DNA from: Xanthomonas sp.
GTDB lineage: Bacteria; Pseudomonadota; Gammaproteobacteria; Xanthomonadales; Xanthomonadaceae
Length of the DNA: 64,000 nucleotides
Direction: 5' to 3'
Assembly: GCF_017163755.1 (NCBI RefSeq)
Contig: NZ_JAFIWC010000026.1
Location: 1-64,000 of the forward strand
Positions 25,554 through 33,868 of this stretch are shown here, piece by piece. The position numbers and the translations under genes were made by a program. The notes beneath the pieces were generated by a model. That model searched no databases. It saw only the letters and a program-made list of their open reading frames with translations, and was not told where the DNA came from. Position 1 is the stretch's first letter; every line of letters starts with the position of its first letter.

Positions 25554-26633
25554 TCAGCGAGACGCCTGCGGCCCGGCGTGCGTCAGCCGCCGCAGCGCGG
25601 CCAGCTTGGCCTGGTAGCGCGGCTGCGTGCCCTCGTCGCTGAGCGTGAGCGCCTGCTGCAGGGCGAAATCGGCGTGGCGGTAGTCGCCGCTGAGGAAATA
25701 CGCGCGCGCCAGCGCGAAGTACAGCGGGTGCGCGCCGTTGTACAGGCGTAGCGCGCGCCGGTAGTGGCCGATCGCGGTGGCGTAGTCGCCGCGCCGTTCG
25801 GCCTCGTCGCCGAGCAGGTAGTCGCGGAACGGATCGGTCTTCTGCACCCGCTGCAGCCGCGCCAGCATCGCCGCGGTGCGCGGCGCATCGCCCAGGCGCC
25901 GGTACAGCGCGATCGCGTTGGACAGCGTGGAGGCATGCGACGGATCGGCGGCCAGCGCCGCCTCGTAGTCCGAGCGCGCCTGGCGCAGGTCGCCGCGGCG
26001 CAGCGCCAGCACGCCGCGGTTGTTCCACGCTCCGGCGAAGCCGGGATCCATCCGCAGCGCCAGCGCCAGGTACTGCTGGGCCGCGTCCATGTCGCCGGCG
26101 GCCATCAGCTCGGCGCCGCGGTTGTTGTAGTAGTGCGCCAGCGCGCGCCGGTCGGAGATGGCGCGCGGGCCGCGCCGGTCCATCAGGATGCTGCTGTCCA
26201 GGTCGATGCTGCCGGTGCGCCCGTCGACGCGGACGCCGACGTTGACGTGGCCGGCGTTGTACAGCGCATCGCCGTCCTGGTACCAGCTCAGCACCCGGCC
26301 CACTTCCTGCACGTGCGCCTGCAGTCCGGCGTCGCGGGCGAGGGCGACGAACAGCAGGGTGAAGGACAGGCAGTTGACCCGGCGCGTGGCGTAGCTTTCG
26401 GCGACGGTGTGGGTCGCCTTCGGGTCGTACTGCAGGGCCAGGCCGTCGTCGTCGAAGGCCAGGTGCACCAGCGCCTTCAGCCGGCCCTCGCGCGATGCCA
26501 CCGGCATCACCCGCTGCTGCACCAGCGCGTGCAGCGCCGGCGGCACCTGGGTGATCTGCTCGGGCGTGGGCGGCGCCGGCGGCGGGGCGATGGCCGCCGC
26601 GGCATACAGGGCGAACGCGGTCCAAGCGGACAT
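25554..26633 (-). CDS. Secreted TPR protein with transglutaminase-like N-terminal domain
   Basis: The 359-residue product begins with a hydrophobic signal-like segment (MSAWTAFALYAAAAIA). Residues 60-170 resemble a transglutaminase/cysteine-protease-like fold: NCLSFTLLFVALARDAG supplies a Cys, YNAGHVNVGV a His and SIDLD an Asp. At least five TPR-like helical pairs follow (LAHYYNNRGAELMAAGDMDAAQQYLALALRM and later). Such proteins often scaffold periplasmic complexes; function unknown. A GAGGTG site precedes the ATG at 26633. The frame is open upstream to 26939, but that part is Arg-rich. Confidence 0.75.
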   Translation of the reverse strand: MSAWTAFALYAAAAIAPPPAPPTPEQITQVPPALHALVQQRVMPVASREGRLKALVHLAFDDDGLALQYDPKATHTVAESYATRRVNCLSFTLLFVALARDAGLQAHVQEVGRVLSWYQDGDALYNAGHVNVGVRVDGRTGSIDLDSSILMDRRGPRAISDRRALAHYYNNRGAELMAAGDMDAAQQYLALALRMDPGFAGAWNNRGVLALRRGDLRQARSDYEAALAADPSHASTLSNAIALYRRLGDAPRTAAMLARLQRVQKTDPFRDYLLGDEAERRGDYATAIGHYRRALRLYNGAHPLYFALARAYFLSGDYRHADFALQQALTLSDEGTQPRYQAKLAALRRLTHAGPQASR

Positions 26634-27202
26634 GGCGCACCTCGACGACCCACCATGGGTCTGCCGCCGACTATAGGCGCTTTTCGGGCACGTCGGCTTG
26701 TGCCGCTCGTTGGGGCGCGGCGCTGTCCGTTGCCTGCACTGCTGTGCCGGGAGGCGCACGCCACGGTGCCGGTGCGCGCGCTGCGCCGAGGTCTTCGCGG
26801 CTCGACGCCGGCCGCGGGCAGGTGCCACCAGGTCGGCCGTCGCCGAACGGGCATGGAGGCGACGCGCATTCATCCACAGCGGGTGTGGACGACGCAGCGG
26901 CAAAGCTGTGGATAAGGCTGCGGCAGGCTGGCGCACCAACGCGGCCGAGGCACTGGCGAATATTTCACCGCCTCCAACGTGCGCGACGTCGCGACGATGG
27001 CGATGAACGGGTGTTCATGCGCGACAGCGTGACGTGAGGACGATCGCGCGCCGGCTCACATGCACTTTATGCCGGCGCGCCCAGGATTGCCCCGGACGCA
27101 ACGAGGCAACACCTCATCATCGGCCGAGCGAAGTCTCCGGGAACACGACCCGCACGTGCCCGTTGCGCGATCTCGCCGGCCACCGCAGCAAAGGAGTCTC
27201 AC
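26634..27202. other. Intergenic region with DnaA-box-like sequences
   Basis: This 570-base region between divergent genes has no convincing gene. Between 26870 and 26915 three 9-mers resemble DnaA boxes (see separate entry). The end carries the strong AAAGGAG ribosome site of the four-helix protein gene. Confidence 0.45.
26870..26915. promoter_or_regulatory. Cluster of three DnaA-box-like 9-mers
   Basis: TGTGGATAA at 26907-26915 is an exact DnaA box (complement of TTATCCACA). TCATCCACA at 26870-26878 has one mismatch and TGTGGACGA at 26884-26892 two. The first two also form an inverted repeat TCCACA-GCGGG-TGTGGA. No dnaA, dnaN or A/T-rich unwinding region is near, so it is not a replication origin, but it could be a DnaA titration or regulatory site. 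Confidence 0.35.
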
Positions 27203-27658
27203 ATGAGCATTCAGAGCAAGACCGAGCACAGCCTCAACGATCTCATCGCCATCTCCCGCGATGGCAAGCAGTTCTACGAAGAAGCCGCGCAGAAGGTCGG
27301 CGACGCCGAGCTGTCGGCGCTGTTCCTGCGCATCGCCGGGGTCAAGTCGGACATCGTCAGCAGCCTCGGCGCGGTGGTGCAGGCGGTCGGCGGCAAGCCG
27401 GAGGAGCACGGCACCATGGTGGGCAGCATGCAGCAGATGTACGGCCGGGTCCGCGCCGCGCTGGGCGACACCAAGTACGGCTTCGTCGCCGAGCTGGAAG
27501 AGTCCGAAGACCGCCTGCTGAAGGCGTTCAACGAGACCATCGCCGATGCCGATACGCCGGTCGCGGCGCGCGACGCGGCCACGCGCCTGCTGCCGGAAGT
27601 GCGCGCCTGCCACGACGTGATGCGCAACCGCAAGCTGGCGATGAAGAACGCGGCCTGA
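27203..27658 (+). CDS. PA2169-family four-helix-bundle protein (DUF2383)
   Basis: The 151-residue protein matches the PA2169/DUF2383 ferritin-like family: four amphipathic helices beginning TEHSLNDLIAISRDGKQFYEEAAQKV and ending LPEVRACHDVMRNRKLAM. Conserved Glu/His positions could bind metal, but the family is not proven to be an iron store. It is often induced in stationary or stress conditions (family knowledge). An AAAGGAG site precedes the ATG, and a strong terminator follows at 27763-27799. Confidence 0.88.
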   Translation: MSIQSKTEHSLNDLIAISRDGKQFYEEAAQKVGDAELSALFLRIAGVKSDIVSSLGAVVQAVGGKPEEHGTMVGSMQQMYGRVRAALGDTKYGFVAELEESEDRLLKAFNETIADADTPVAARDAATRLLPEVRACHDVMRNRKLAMKNAA

Positions 27659-27762
27659 TCGGCCGCCTCGTCCGCGGCTGTCGATTTTCGGATTGTCGCG
27701 GCTGAGGCGAGCCACAGGTCTGGCGCGACAGCGCCCAGACCCGTCAGCAAAGCGGCGGTCAT

Positions 27763-27799
27763 GCAAAGGCCGGCGGGATCGTCTCCCGCCGGCCTTTGC
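27763..27799. terminator. Strong perfect-stem terminator
   Basis: A 16-bp perfect stem (GCAAAGGCCGGCGGGA and its complement) with a 5-base TCGTC loop. The AAA/TTT at the stem base makes it usable in both directions. It should end transcription of the four-helix protein gene and insulate the ThpR gene. Confidence 0.8.
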
Positions 27800-27871
27800 G
27801 TTCGCACGCGCGGCAGCGCCGAGGCACGCCGCGGCTTGCTACCATCGCATCGTCTTTCCCCATCTGCGCCG

Positions 27872-28495
27872 ATGACGCGCCACGTTCCGATGATCAGCCA
27901 CTCCACCGCAGGCGATCAGTTTTCGCTGGGCTTGCCCGAGCCGGCGCCGCGCGAAAGCCTGTTCTTCGCGCTGCTGCCCGATGCCGCCGCGGCCGAGCAC
28001 GCCGCCGCCGTTTGCACGCGCCTGCGCGAGGAACACGGATTGCGCGGCCGGCTGCTGCCGCGCGAGCGGCTGCACGTCACCTTGCATTACCTTGGCGAAT
28101 ACGCCGGCATCCCGCCGGCGCTGCTGGCGCAGGCGCGCGCCGCGGCGCAGGCGCTGCGCGCCGAGCCGTTCGAGTTGCGCTTCGACCAGGTGGGCAGCTT
28201 CAGCGGCAATCCGCGCGCGCGGCCGTTGGTGTTGCGCGGCGATGCGCAGTGCCAGCAGGCACTGCACCGGCTGCGCCAGGCCTTGCTGCAGGCCCTGGGC
28301 CGCCATGGCGTGGCCGCGCGTGCCGAGGCCGCGTACGTGCCGCACCTGACGCTGGCCTACGACGAACGCCTGCTGCCGTTGCAGGCGGCGCCGGAAGTGG
28401 CCTGGACGGTGCGCGAGCTGGTGCTGGTCCGCAGCCTGCAGGGGCAGGGCCGCCATCTGCGCGAAGGCACGTGGCCGCTGCAGGCCGCGCCATGA
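27872..28495 (+). CDS. thpR: RNA 2',3'-cyclic phosphodiesterase (2H family, LigT/ThpR)
   Basis: The 207-residue protein is a 2H phosphoesterase with the two HxTx motifs LHVTLHYLG near residue 70 and PHLTLAYD near residue 160. The family hydrolyses 2',3'-cyclic phosphates on RNA to 2'-phosphates. The start is uncertain: ATG at 27872 or 27890, neither with a strong ribosome site. The stop overlaps the ATG of the HD-domain gene (ATGA), so the pair is coupled. Confidence 0.85.
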   Translation: MTRHVPMISHSTAGDQFSLGLPEPAPRESLFFALLPDAAAAEHAAAVCTRLREEHGLRGRLLPRERLHVTLHYLGEYAGIPPALLAQARAAAQALRAEPFELRFDQVGSFSGNPRARPLVLRGDAQCQQALHRLRQALLQALGRHGVAARAEAAYVPHLTLAYDERLLPLQAAPEVAWTVRELVLVRSLQGQGRHLREGTWPLQAAP

Positions 28496-29100
28496 GCCAA
28501 GTCGCCGGCGCGCCGCTCGCACTGCCGGCCGGGCAGCTGGCGCAGCTGCAGGCGGCCTACGCCACGCCGCCGCGCGCCTACCATCACTTCGGCCATGTGC
28601 AGGCGGTGCTGGCGCACTACGCCGAGGTCGACGCCGCCCTCGGCTGGCGGCAGCCGCGCGAAACCTATCTGGCGGTGCTGTACCACGACGCGGTGTACCA
28701 GCCTGGACGCGGCGACAACGAGGCGCGCTCGGCGCAGCTGGCGCAGGCCGCGATCGCGCAGTGGTGGCCCGATGCCGGCATCGATACGGCGCGGGTGGCG
28801 ACGCTGATCGAACTGACCGCGCGCCACGGCCAGCTCGGCGTGGACGCGGTGGATGCGCAGGCGGCGCTGTTCCTGGATTGCGACATGGCCATCCTCGGCG
28901 CCGAACCGGCCGCGTTCGACGCCTACGACCGCGCCATCGCCGAGGAGTACCGCGGCGTGGTGCCGGCCTGGCTGTACCGGCGCAAGCGCCGCGCGTTCCT
29001 GAAGACGGTGCTGGCGCAGCCGCGCATCTTCCTCAGCGACTGGTTCCATGCGCGCTACGATGCCGCGGCGCGCGCCAACCTGCGCCGCGCGATCCAATGA
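28492..29100 (+). CDS. HD-domain metal-dependent phosphohydrolase-like protein
   Basis: The 202-residue protein has an N-terminal HD-like domain: YHHFGHVQAVLAHY supplies the first His, and VLYHDAVYQPGRGDNEARSA supplies the HD pair. The form HxxH...HD resembles the predicted hydrolases found next to 2H phosphoesterases. It is coupled to thpR by an ATGA overlap, suggesting a joint role in RNA or nucleotide phosphate processing, which is inference. Confidence 0.8.
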   Translation: MSQVAGAPLALPAGQLAQLQAAYATPPRAYHHFGHVQAVLAHYAEVDAALGWRQPRETYLAVLYHDAVYQPGRGDNEARSAQLAQAAIAQWWPDAGIDTARVATLIELTARHGQLGVDAVDAQAALFLDCDMAILGAEPAAFDAYDRAIAEEYRGVVPAWLYRRKRRAFLKTVLAQPRIFLSDWFHARYDAAARANLRRAIQ

Positions 29101-29170
29101 TCCCGAACTGGCCGCGTCGGCGGTGCCGGACCGTGCCGGTACCGCCACCGGCGGCATGACCCGACGAACG

Positions 29171-29359
29171 ATGTCCGATCCCGCCTCCCGTCCCGACGAT
29201 CCGCGCCCGCAGCCGCCGCAGGCGCCTGCGCCCGGGGATTGCTGCAACAGCGGCTGCCCGCTGTGCATCTACGATCTCTACAACGAGGAAGTGGAGCGCT
29301 ATCGCGCGGCGCTGGAGGCGTGGCGGCTGCGCCATCCGGATGCCGACGGCGCGCGTTGA
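29171..29359 (+). CDS. Oxidoreductase-like domain small protein (PF09791 type)
   Basis: The 62-residue product has a Pro-rich N-terminal part and the CCNSGCPLCIYDLYNEEVERYRAALEAWR segment, the Cys-rich motif of the oxidoreductase-like domain family, probably a small metal-binding module. ATG at 29156 or 29171 are both possible; I chose 29171. It follows the HD-domain gene on the same strand after 70 bases and may be co-transcribed. Confidence 0.75.
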   Translation: MSDPASRPDDPRPQPPQAPAPGDCCNSGCPLCIYDLYNEEVERYRAALEAWRLRHPDADGAR

Positions 29360-29489
29360 GCGTCAGCCGCGCCGCACGGCGACGCCGGACATCCGATCCG
29401 TGCATCGGCGGTGAACCGCCGCGGCCGCGCCGCTTCGCGCTTTCCCGGTTCGGGCTTATCTTTACACGCCTTTTCAGGATTGCCGGACG

Positions 29490-30941
29490 ATGCGAACGCG
29501 TGGACGATGGAGCGGGGGATGTGCCTGCGGATGGCTGCTGCTGCCGGCGCTGGCGCTGGCCGCGCCGGCCGCGAGCGATGCCGGCGCGGCCGAGAAACTC
29601 AGCCACGGCCGCTTCGAGCAGGTACCGGTCCTGCTGCCGCAGGGCGACGCCGAGCGGGTGGTGCTGTGGTTCGCCGGCGACAGCGGCGGCGACGCGGCGC
29701 GCCGGCGCCAGGTGGAGGCGCTGCGCCGCGACGGCGCGATGGTCGCGCTGATCGACAGCGCGCACCTGCAGCGCGTGCTCGCCGGCATCGACGGCAGCTG
29801 CGGTTTCTCCGCCGGCGACGTGGAGAATTTCTCGCGCTACGTGCAGGCCTACTATCACGTGCCGACCTACCACCTGCCGCTGCTTGCCGGCGACGGCGAC
29901 GGCGCGGCGCTGGCCTATGCGGTGGCCGCGCAGGCGCCCAGGCAGGTGCTCGCCGGGCTGCTGACCGAGGATTTCTGCCCGCAACAGCGGCTCGACGACC
30001 AGATCTGCGGCGCCGGCCTGGCGCCTGCGGCGCCGCCGCCGGACGCGGCAGCGCCGCCGCGCGCGGCCGCAGGCCCGGGGCTGGGCGGCGCGTTGCGGCC
30101 GGTGCCGCTGCCGATCCCGTGGCTCGCTGCGGCCGCCGCGAACCGGTCCGCGCGCTGCAGCGCGGATGCCGACGCGTTCGTGCGGCAGGTGCCGCAGGCG
30201 CGCGGTTTCCGCCGTGGCGCCGCCGGCGACCCGTTGCCGGGCCTGCGCGCGGCGGCGCGGTCGCTGGGGGCGCAGCCCGGGGTCAGCCTGCCGCCGACGC
30301 CGGCCGACCTGGCCGGGCTGCCGGTGGTCGAAGTGCCGGCCGCCGCCGGCGCCGATGCCCGTGGGCCGGTGTTCGCGATCTTCGTCTCCGGCGATGGCGG
30401 CTGGGCCGGCCTGGACCAGCAGGTGGCCGGCGCGCTGGCCAAGGCCGGGATTCCGGTGGTCGGCGTGGACTCGCTGCGCTACTTCTGGAGCGAACGCACG
30501 CCGCAGGGTTTCGCCGCCGACCTGGACCGCATCTATCGCCACTACAGCGGCCTGTGGCGCCGCGGGCGCGTGGTGCTGATCGGCTTTTCGCAGGGCGCCG
30601 ACGTGCTGCCGGCGGCCTACAACCAGCTGCCGCCGGCGATGCGCGCGCAGGTGCAGATGACCGCGCTGCTGTCGGTGGGCAAGCGCGCCGACTACGAGTT
30701 CCATGTCGCCAACTGGATCAGCGCCGACGACGACGGCCTGCCGATCGCGCCGGAAGTGGCGAAGATGCCCGGCGCGCGGACGCTGTGCCTGTACGGCAAG
30801 GACGACGACGACGCGCTGTGCCCGCAACTGCCGGCCGGCGCCGCGCAGGTGGTCGAACTGCCGGGCGACCACCACTTCGAGGGCGACTACGGGGAGTTGG
30901 CCAGGCAGATATTGCAGCGGATCGGGGCGAAGGGCGATTGA
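29490..30941 (+). CDS. virJ: AcvB/VirJ-family periplasmic lysyl-phosphatidylglycerol hydrolase-like protein
   Basis: The 483-residue exported protein has a signal peptide (CGWLLLPALALAAPA) and two alpha/beta-hydrolase-like halves. The C-terminal one has a GDGGWAGLDQQVA start, the nucleophile elbow IGFSQGADVLP, Asp in YGKDDDDALC and His in PGDHHFEGDY. In Agrobacterium the AcvB homologue hydrolyses lysyl-phosphatidylglycerol (established for that protein). Here it faces mprF, whose product makes that lipid, so the same role is likely. A repeat-rich gap separates the two convergent genes. Confidence 0.85.
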   Translation: MRTRGRWSGGCACGWLLLPALALAAPAASDAGAAEKLSHGRFEQVPVLLPQGDAERVVLWFAGDSGGDAARRRQVEALRRDGAMVALIDSAHLQRVLAGIDGSCGFSAGDVENFSRYVQAYYHVPTYHLPLLAGDGDGAALAYAVAAQAPRQVLAGLLTEDFCPQQRLDDQICGAGLAPAAPPPDAAAPPRAAAGPGLGGALRPVPLPIPWLAAAAANRSARCSADADAFVRQVPQARGFRRGAAGDPLPGLRAAARSLGAQPGVSLPPTPADLAGLPVVEVPAAAGADARGPVFAIFVSGDGGWAGLDQQVAGALAKAGIPVVGVDSLRYFWSERTPQGFAADLDRIYRHYSGLWRRGRVVLIGFSQGADVLPAAYNQLPPAMRAQVQMTALLSVGKRADYEFHVANWISADDDGLPIAPEVAKMPGARTLCLYGKDDDDALCPQLPAGAAQVVELPGDHHFEGDYGELARQILQRIGAKGD

Positions 30942-30943
30942 AG

Positions 30944-31051
30944 GCCGGGACCGGGGACCGGGGACCAGGGACCGGAAGAACCTATGTCGGTAAGGCCCCA
31001 AGCTTTTGCAGTTGCTTTCCGGGCCCCGGGTCCCCGGTCCCCGGTCCCGGC
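30944..31051. repeat. Inverted repeat of GGGACCG units between virJ and mprF
   Basis: The 23-base arm at 30944-30966 is an exact reverse complement of 31029-31051, with about 60 bases between. Each arm is built of repeated GGGACCG units, a variant of the GGGACTC heptad seen elsewhere in the window. It may fold as a bidirectional terminator for the two convergent genes, though no T-run is present. Confidence 0.8.
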
Positions 31052-31052
31052 T

Positions 31053-33617
31053 TCACTCCGGCTTCCTGGGATCCAGCGAAATCAACCGGGTCACGTCCAG
31101 CAGCGCCGCCGGCAGGTGCATGCCGCCGGGCGCGGCCAGGTAGCGGGTGCGCCAGACCGGGGCGAACTTGGACTTGAACCGGCGCAGGCCGCTGAAGCCG
31201 TAGAAGCGCTCGCCGTGGCGCACGATCAGGTTGCCGAAGCGGTTCCAGCGTCCGGCCAGGCGGTGCTGCGCCAGTCCCGACAGCGGCGCCATGCCCAGCG
31301 AGAAGCGCTGGTAGCCCTGGTCGCGGCCCCACAGGAACAGTTCGATGAACAGGAAATCCATCGTGCCCTTCGGCGCGTCGGCGGTGTGCCGCATCAGGTC
31401 CACCGACAGCTCGCGGCCGGCCGGCGCCTGCCACAGATTGGCGAAGGCCACGATCCTGCCCTCGGCCTCGACCACCGCGATCGGGAAGCGGCGCAGGTAG
31501 GCCGGGTCGAAGCTGCCCAGCGAGAAGCCCTTCTCGTCGCCGGATTTTTCTTCCAGCCATTGCTGCGACACGTCGGCCAGCGCCGGCATCAGCGCGTCGA
31601 TCTGCTCGGTCGGCACGATGCGGAAGCTCAGCCCGCCGCGCTTGCCACGGTTCCAGGCCTGGCGCAGGTCGGCGCGCTCGCGGCCCTCCAGGTGGAAGCC
31701 CTCCAGCGACACCAGTGCCTCCTCGCCCAGCTTGACCAGGGTCAGGCCCAGGTCGAGGTAGGTCTGCCAGTACTGTTCGCCGACCTGGTAGAACACCGGG
31801 CGCAGGCCCATGCGGTCGGCTTCCTCGCGGAAGCGCCAGATCAGCGCGCGCGCGGTGTCCGGCGCGCCCACCGGATCGCCCATCGCCACCAGCGAGCCGC
31901 CGTAGCGCTGCATCATCACGAAGCCGTGCCCGCCGTCGTCGCGCAGCAGCGCCTTGTCCCCGGTCAGCACCAGGCAGGCCTGGGTGTCGGCGGCCGCGGC
32001 CAGCACCGGCGCCAGCGCGTCCAGCTCGCCCGCGCTGGCCGGCGCCAGCGGCGAGCGGGTGCTGTGCAGCAACCGCGCCAGCCCGAACACCACCACCGCC
32101 ACGCTGACCAGCAGCACCGCGCGCAGCGCGCGCGGTGCATTGGCCGAGGTGGCGAACTGCCACCACAGCTCGTTCTGGTACTCGACGTGGCTGTAGACGA
32201 AGAACAGCAGCCACACCGTGGCGATCAGCACCAGGCCCAGGTTGCGCAGCCACGGCCACGACCACGCCTCGTCGAGCAGCGCGCCCTGGCGGTAGAACTC
32301 GCGGCGCGCGCCCCACAGGCCGGCCGCCACCACCAGCGAGGACAGCGCCACCAGCGCGTGCCCGCCGCGCAGCCACGCCGGCAGCGGCAGCAGCACGCAG
32401 ATGCCGATCGCCAGCATCCAGGCCGCGTGGCTGCGCCGCTGCAGGCCCTGGCCGATCAGCAGCAGCACCACGCCGCCGAGGCTGGCGAGCAGGTGCGAGG
32501 TTTCCACGATCGACAGCGGCGCCATGCCCAGGCGCCGCTTCGGCGTGGGCAGGGTGCCGTCGATCACCAGCGCCGCGCCGACCGCGAACACCGCCACCGC
32601 GATGATCTGCGGCAGCCACGGACGCAGCGTGCCCCAGGCCACGCGCACGCCGCCTGCGCCGGCCAGCAGCGGCCGGCGCAGGCCCGATGCCGCGGCCATC
32701 AGCGTGGACAGCAGCAGCGGCACCACGTAGTAGGTGACGCGGTAGATCAGCGCCGCCGCCAGCACCGCGGCCGGCGCCACGCCGGGCAGCAGCTTGAGCA
32801 GGCTCCACTCGAACACGCCCAGCCCGGCCGGCACCGTCGACACCAGCCCGGCCACCACCGCGACCAGGTACAGGCCGACGAAGCCGACGAACTCGATGCC
32901 CGATTCGTTCGGCAGCAGCACGTAGAACGCGGCGCTGGCCAGGCCCAGTTCGATCACGCTGAGCGCGGTCACGCCCAGCGCGGTGCGCCGGTCCGGCAGC
33001 CACAGCGCGTGGCCGCGCCAGCGCACGGTGCGTCCTTCGCGACCGGCCAGCGCCAGCATCGCCGCGAAGCCCGCCAGCAGCGCGATGCCCAGGGCCCGCA
33101 CGCCGGGCGCGGCGAGCGGCAGCGCTAATGCCGCCGACGCCGGTTCCAGCGCCAGCGCCAGCGCCAGCAGCAGCCAGGCGCCGAACACGAAGCCCAGCGT
33201 GCTCATCAGCACCACCTGGCCGATCTCGGCCAGGCTCAGCCCGACCCGGCCATAGCCACGCAGGCGCACCGCGCCGCCGGTGAGCGCAGCGAAGCCCAGG
33301 GTCTGGCCCACCGCGTGGGCCAGGAACGCGGTGATGCTGATGCGCGCCGGATGCAGCGTGCGCCCGCTGCGGCGCAGGCCGATCGCATCGAAACCGATCA
33401 GGCAGGCGTAGCTGCTCAAGCCCAGCAGCAGGGTCAGCGCGATCTGGCCGACACCGAGCTGGTTGAACGCATGCCGGATCGCCGAGTAGCCGTGGGTGCT
33501 GAATTCGGTGGCCAGCGCGCGCAGCGCCAGCGCCAGGATCAGCAGGCTGACGAGAACCGGCAGCGCGCGGCGCCAGCCGGGAGCGGACGGGGACGGGGAG
33601 GGTGCGGCGTCGGTCAT
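31053..33617 (-). CDS. mprF: Bifunctional lysylphosphatidylglycerol synthetase/flippase MprF
   Basis: The 854-residue protein has the full MprF layout: about 14 membrane helices (flippase, residues 15-510) and a C-terminal cytosolic GNAT-fold synthetase (FVMMQRYGGSLVAMGDPVGAP..., RKP end). The synthetase transfers Lys from Lys-tRNA to phosphatidylglycerol, and the flippase moves the product to the outer leaflet, lowering surface negative charge and increasing resistance to cationic peptides. The synthetase segment TDKALLRDDGGH..., LRPVFYQVGEQY and WNRFGNLIVRHGERFYGFSGLRRFK looks intact by eye. It is convergent with virJ. Confidence 0.93.
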   Translation of the reverse strand: MTDAAPSPSPSAPGWRRALPVLVSLLILALALRALATEFSTHGYSAIRHAFNQLGVGQIALTLLLGLSSYACLIGFDAIGLRRSGRTLHPARISITAFLAHAVGQTLGFAALTGGAVRLRGYGRVGLSLAEIGQVVLMSTLGFVFGAWLLLALALALEPASAALALPLAAPGVRALGIALLAGFAAMLALAGREGRTVRWRGHALWLPDRRTALGVTALSVIELGLASAAFYVLLPNESGIEFVGFVGLYLVAVVAGLVSTVPAGLGVFEWSLLKLLPGVAPAAVLAAALIYRVTYYVVPLLLSTLMAAASGLRRPLLAGAGGVRVAWGTLRPWLPQIIAVAVFAVGAALVIDGTLPTPKRRLGMAPLSIVETSHLLASLGGVVLLLIGQGLQRRSHAAWMLAIGICVLLPLPAWLRGGHALVALSSLVVAAGLWGARREFYRQGALLDEAWSWPWLRNLGLVLIATVWLLFFVYSHVEYQNELWWQFATSANAPRALRAVLLVSVAVVVFGLARLLHSTRSPLAPASAGELDALAPVLAAAADTQACLVLTGDKALLRDDGGHGFVMMQRYGGSLVAMGDPVGAPDTARALIWRFREEADRMGLRPVFYQVGEQYWQTYLDLGLTLVKLGEEALVSLEGFHLEGRERADLRQAWNRGKRGGLSFRIVPTEQIDALMPALADVSQQWLEEKSGDEKGFSLGSFDPAYLRRFPIAVVEAEGRIVAFANLWQAPAGRELSVDLMRHTADAPKGTMDFLFIELFLWGRDQGYQRFSLGMAPLSGLAQHRLAGRWNRFGNLIVRHGERFYGFSGLRRFKSKFAPVWRTRYLAAPGGMHLPAALLDVTRLISLDPRKPE

Positions 33618-33868
33618 TGCAGGGGAAGCTGGCTGGAGGATCGGAGCGCGCCGACGACGGCGGCTGCGCCGTGCCGGAGGCGCGGTGCGCGCGAGGAGGA
33701 CGCGGCGGCGCAGCGGCCATCGGCGGGGCGGAACAATAGCCGGGTCATCGGGATGGTCGTCGCCTTGGCTGTACCGGCGTCGCCGGCGAAGCGCATCATA
33801 GTGGAATCGGGCGCCGGCGCAGCGTCGGTCGGCGCCGGCCCAACCCCATGGAAGCGGAGGTCCCCCGC

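Noticed and set aside
26870-26915. A chromosomal origin at the DnaA boxes.
   Set aside because: No dnaA, dnaN or A/T-rich unwinding region is near.
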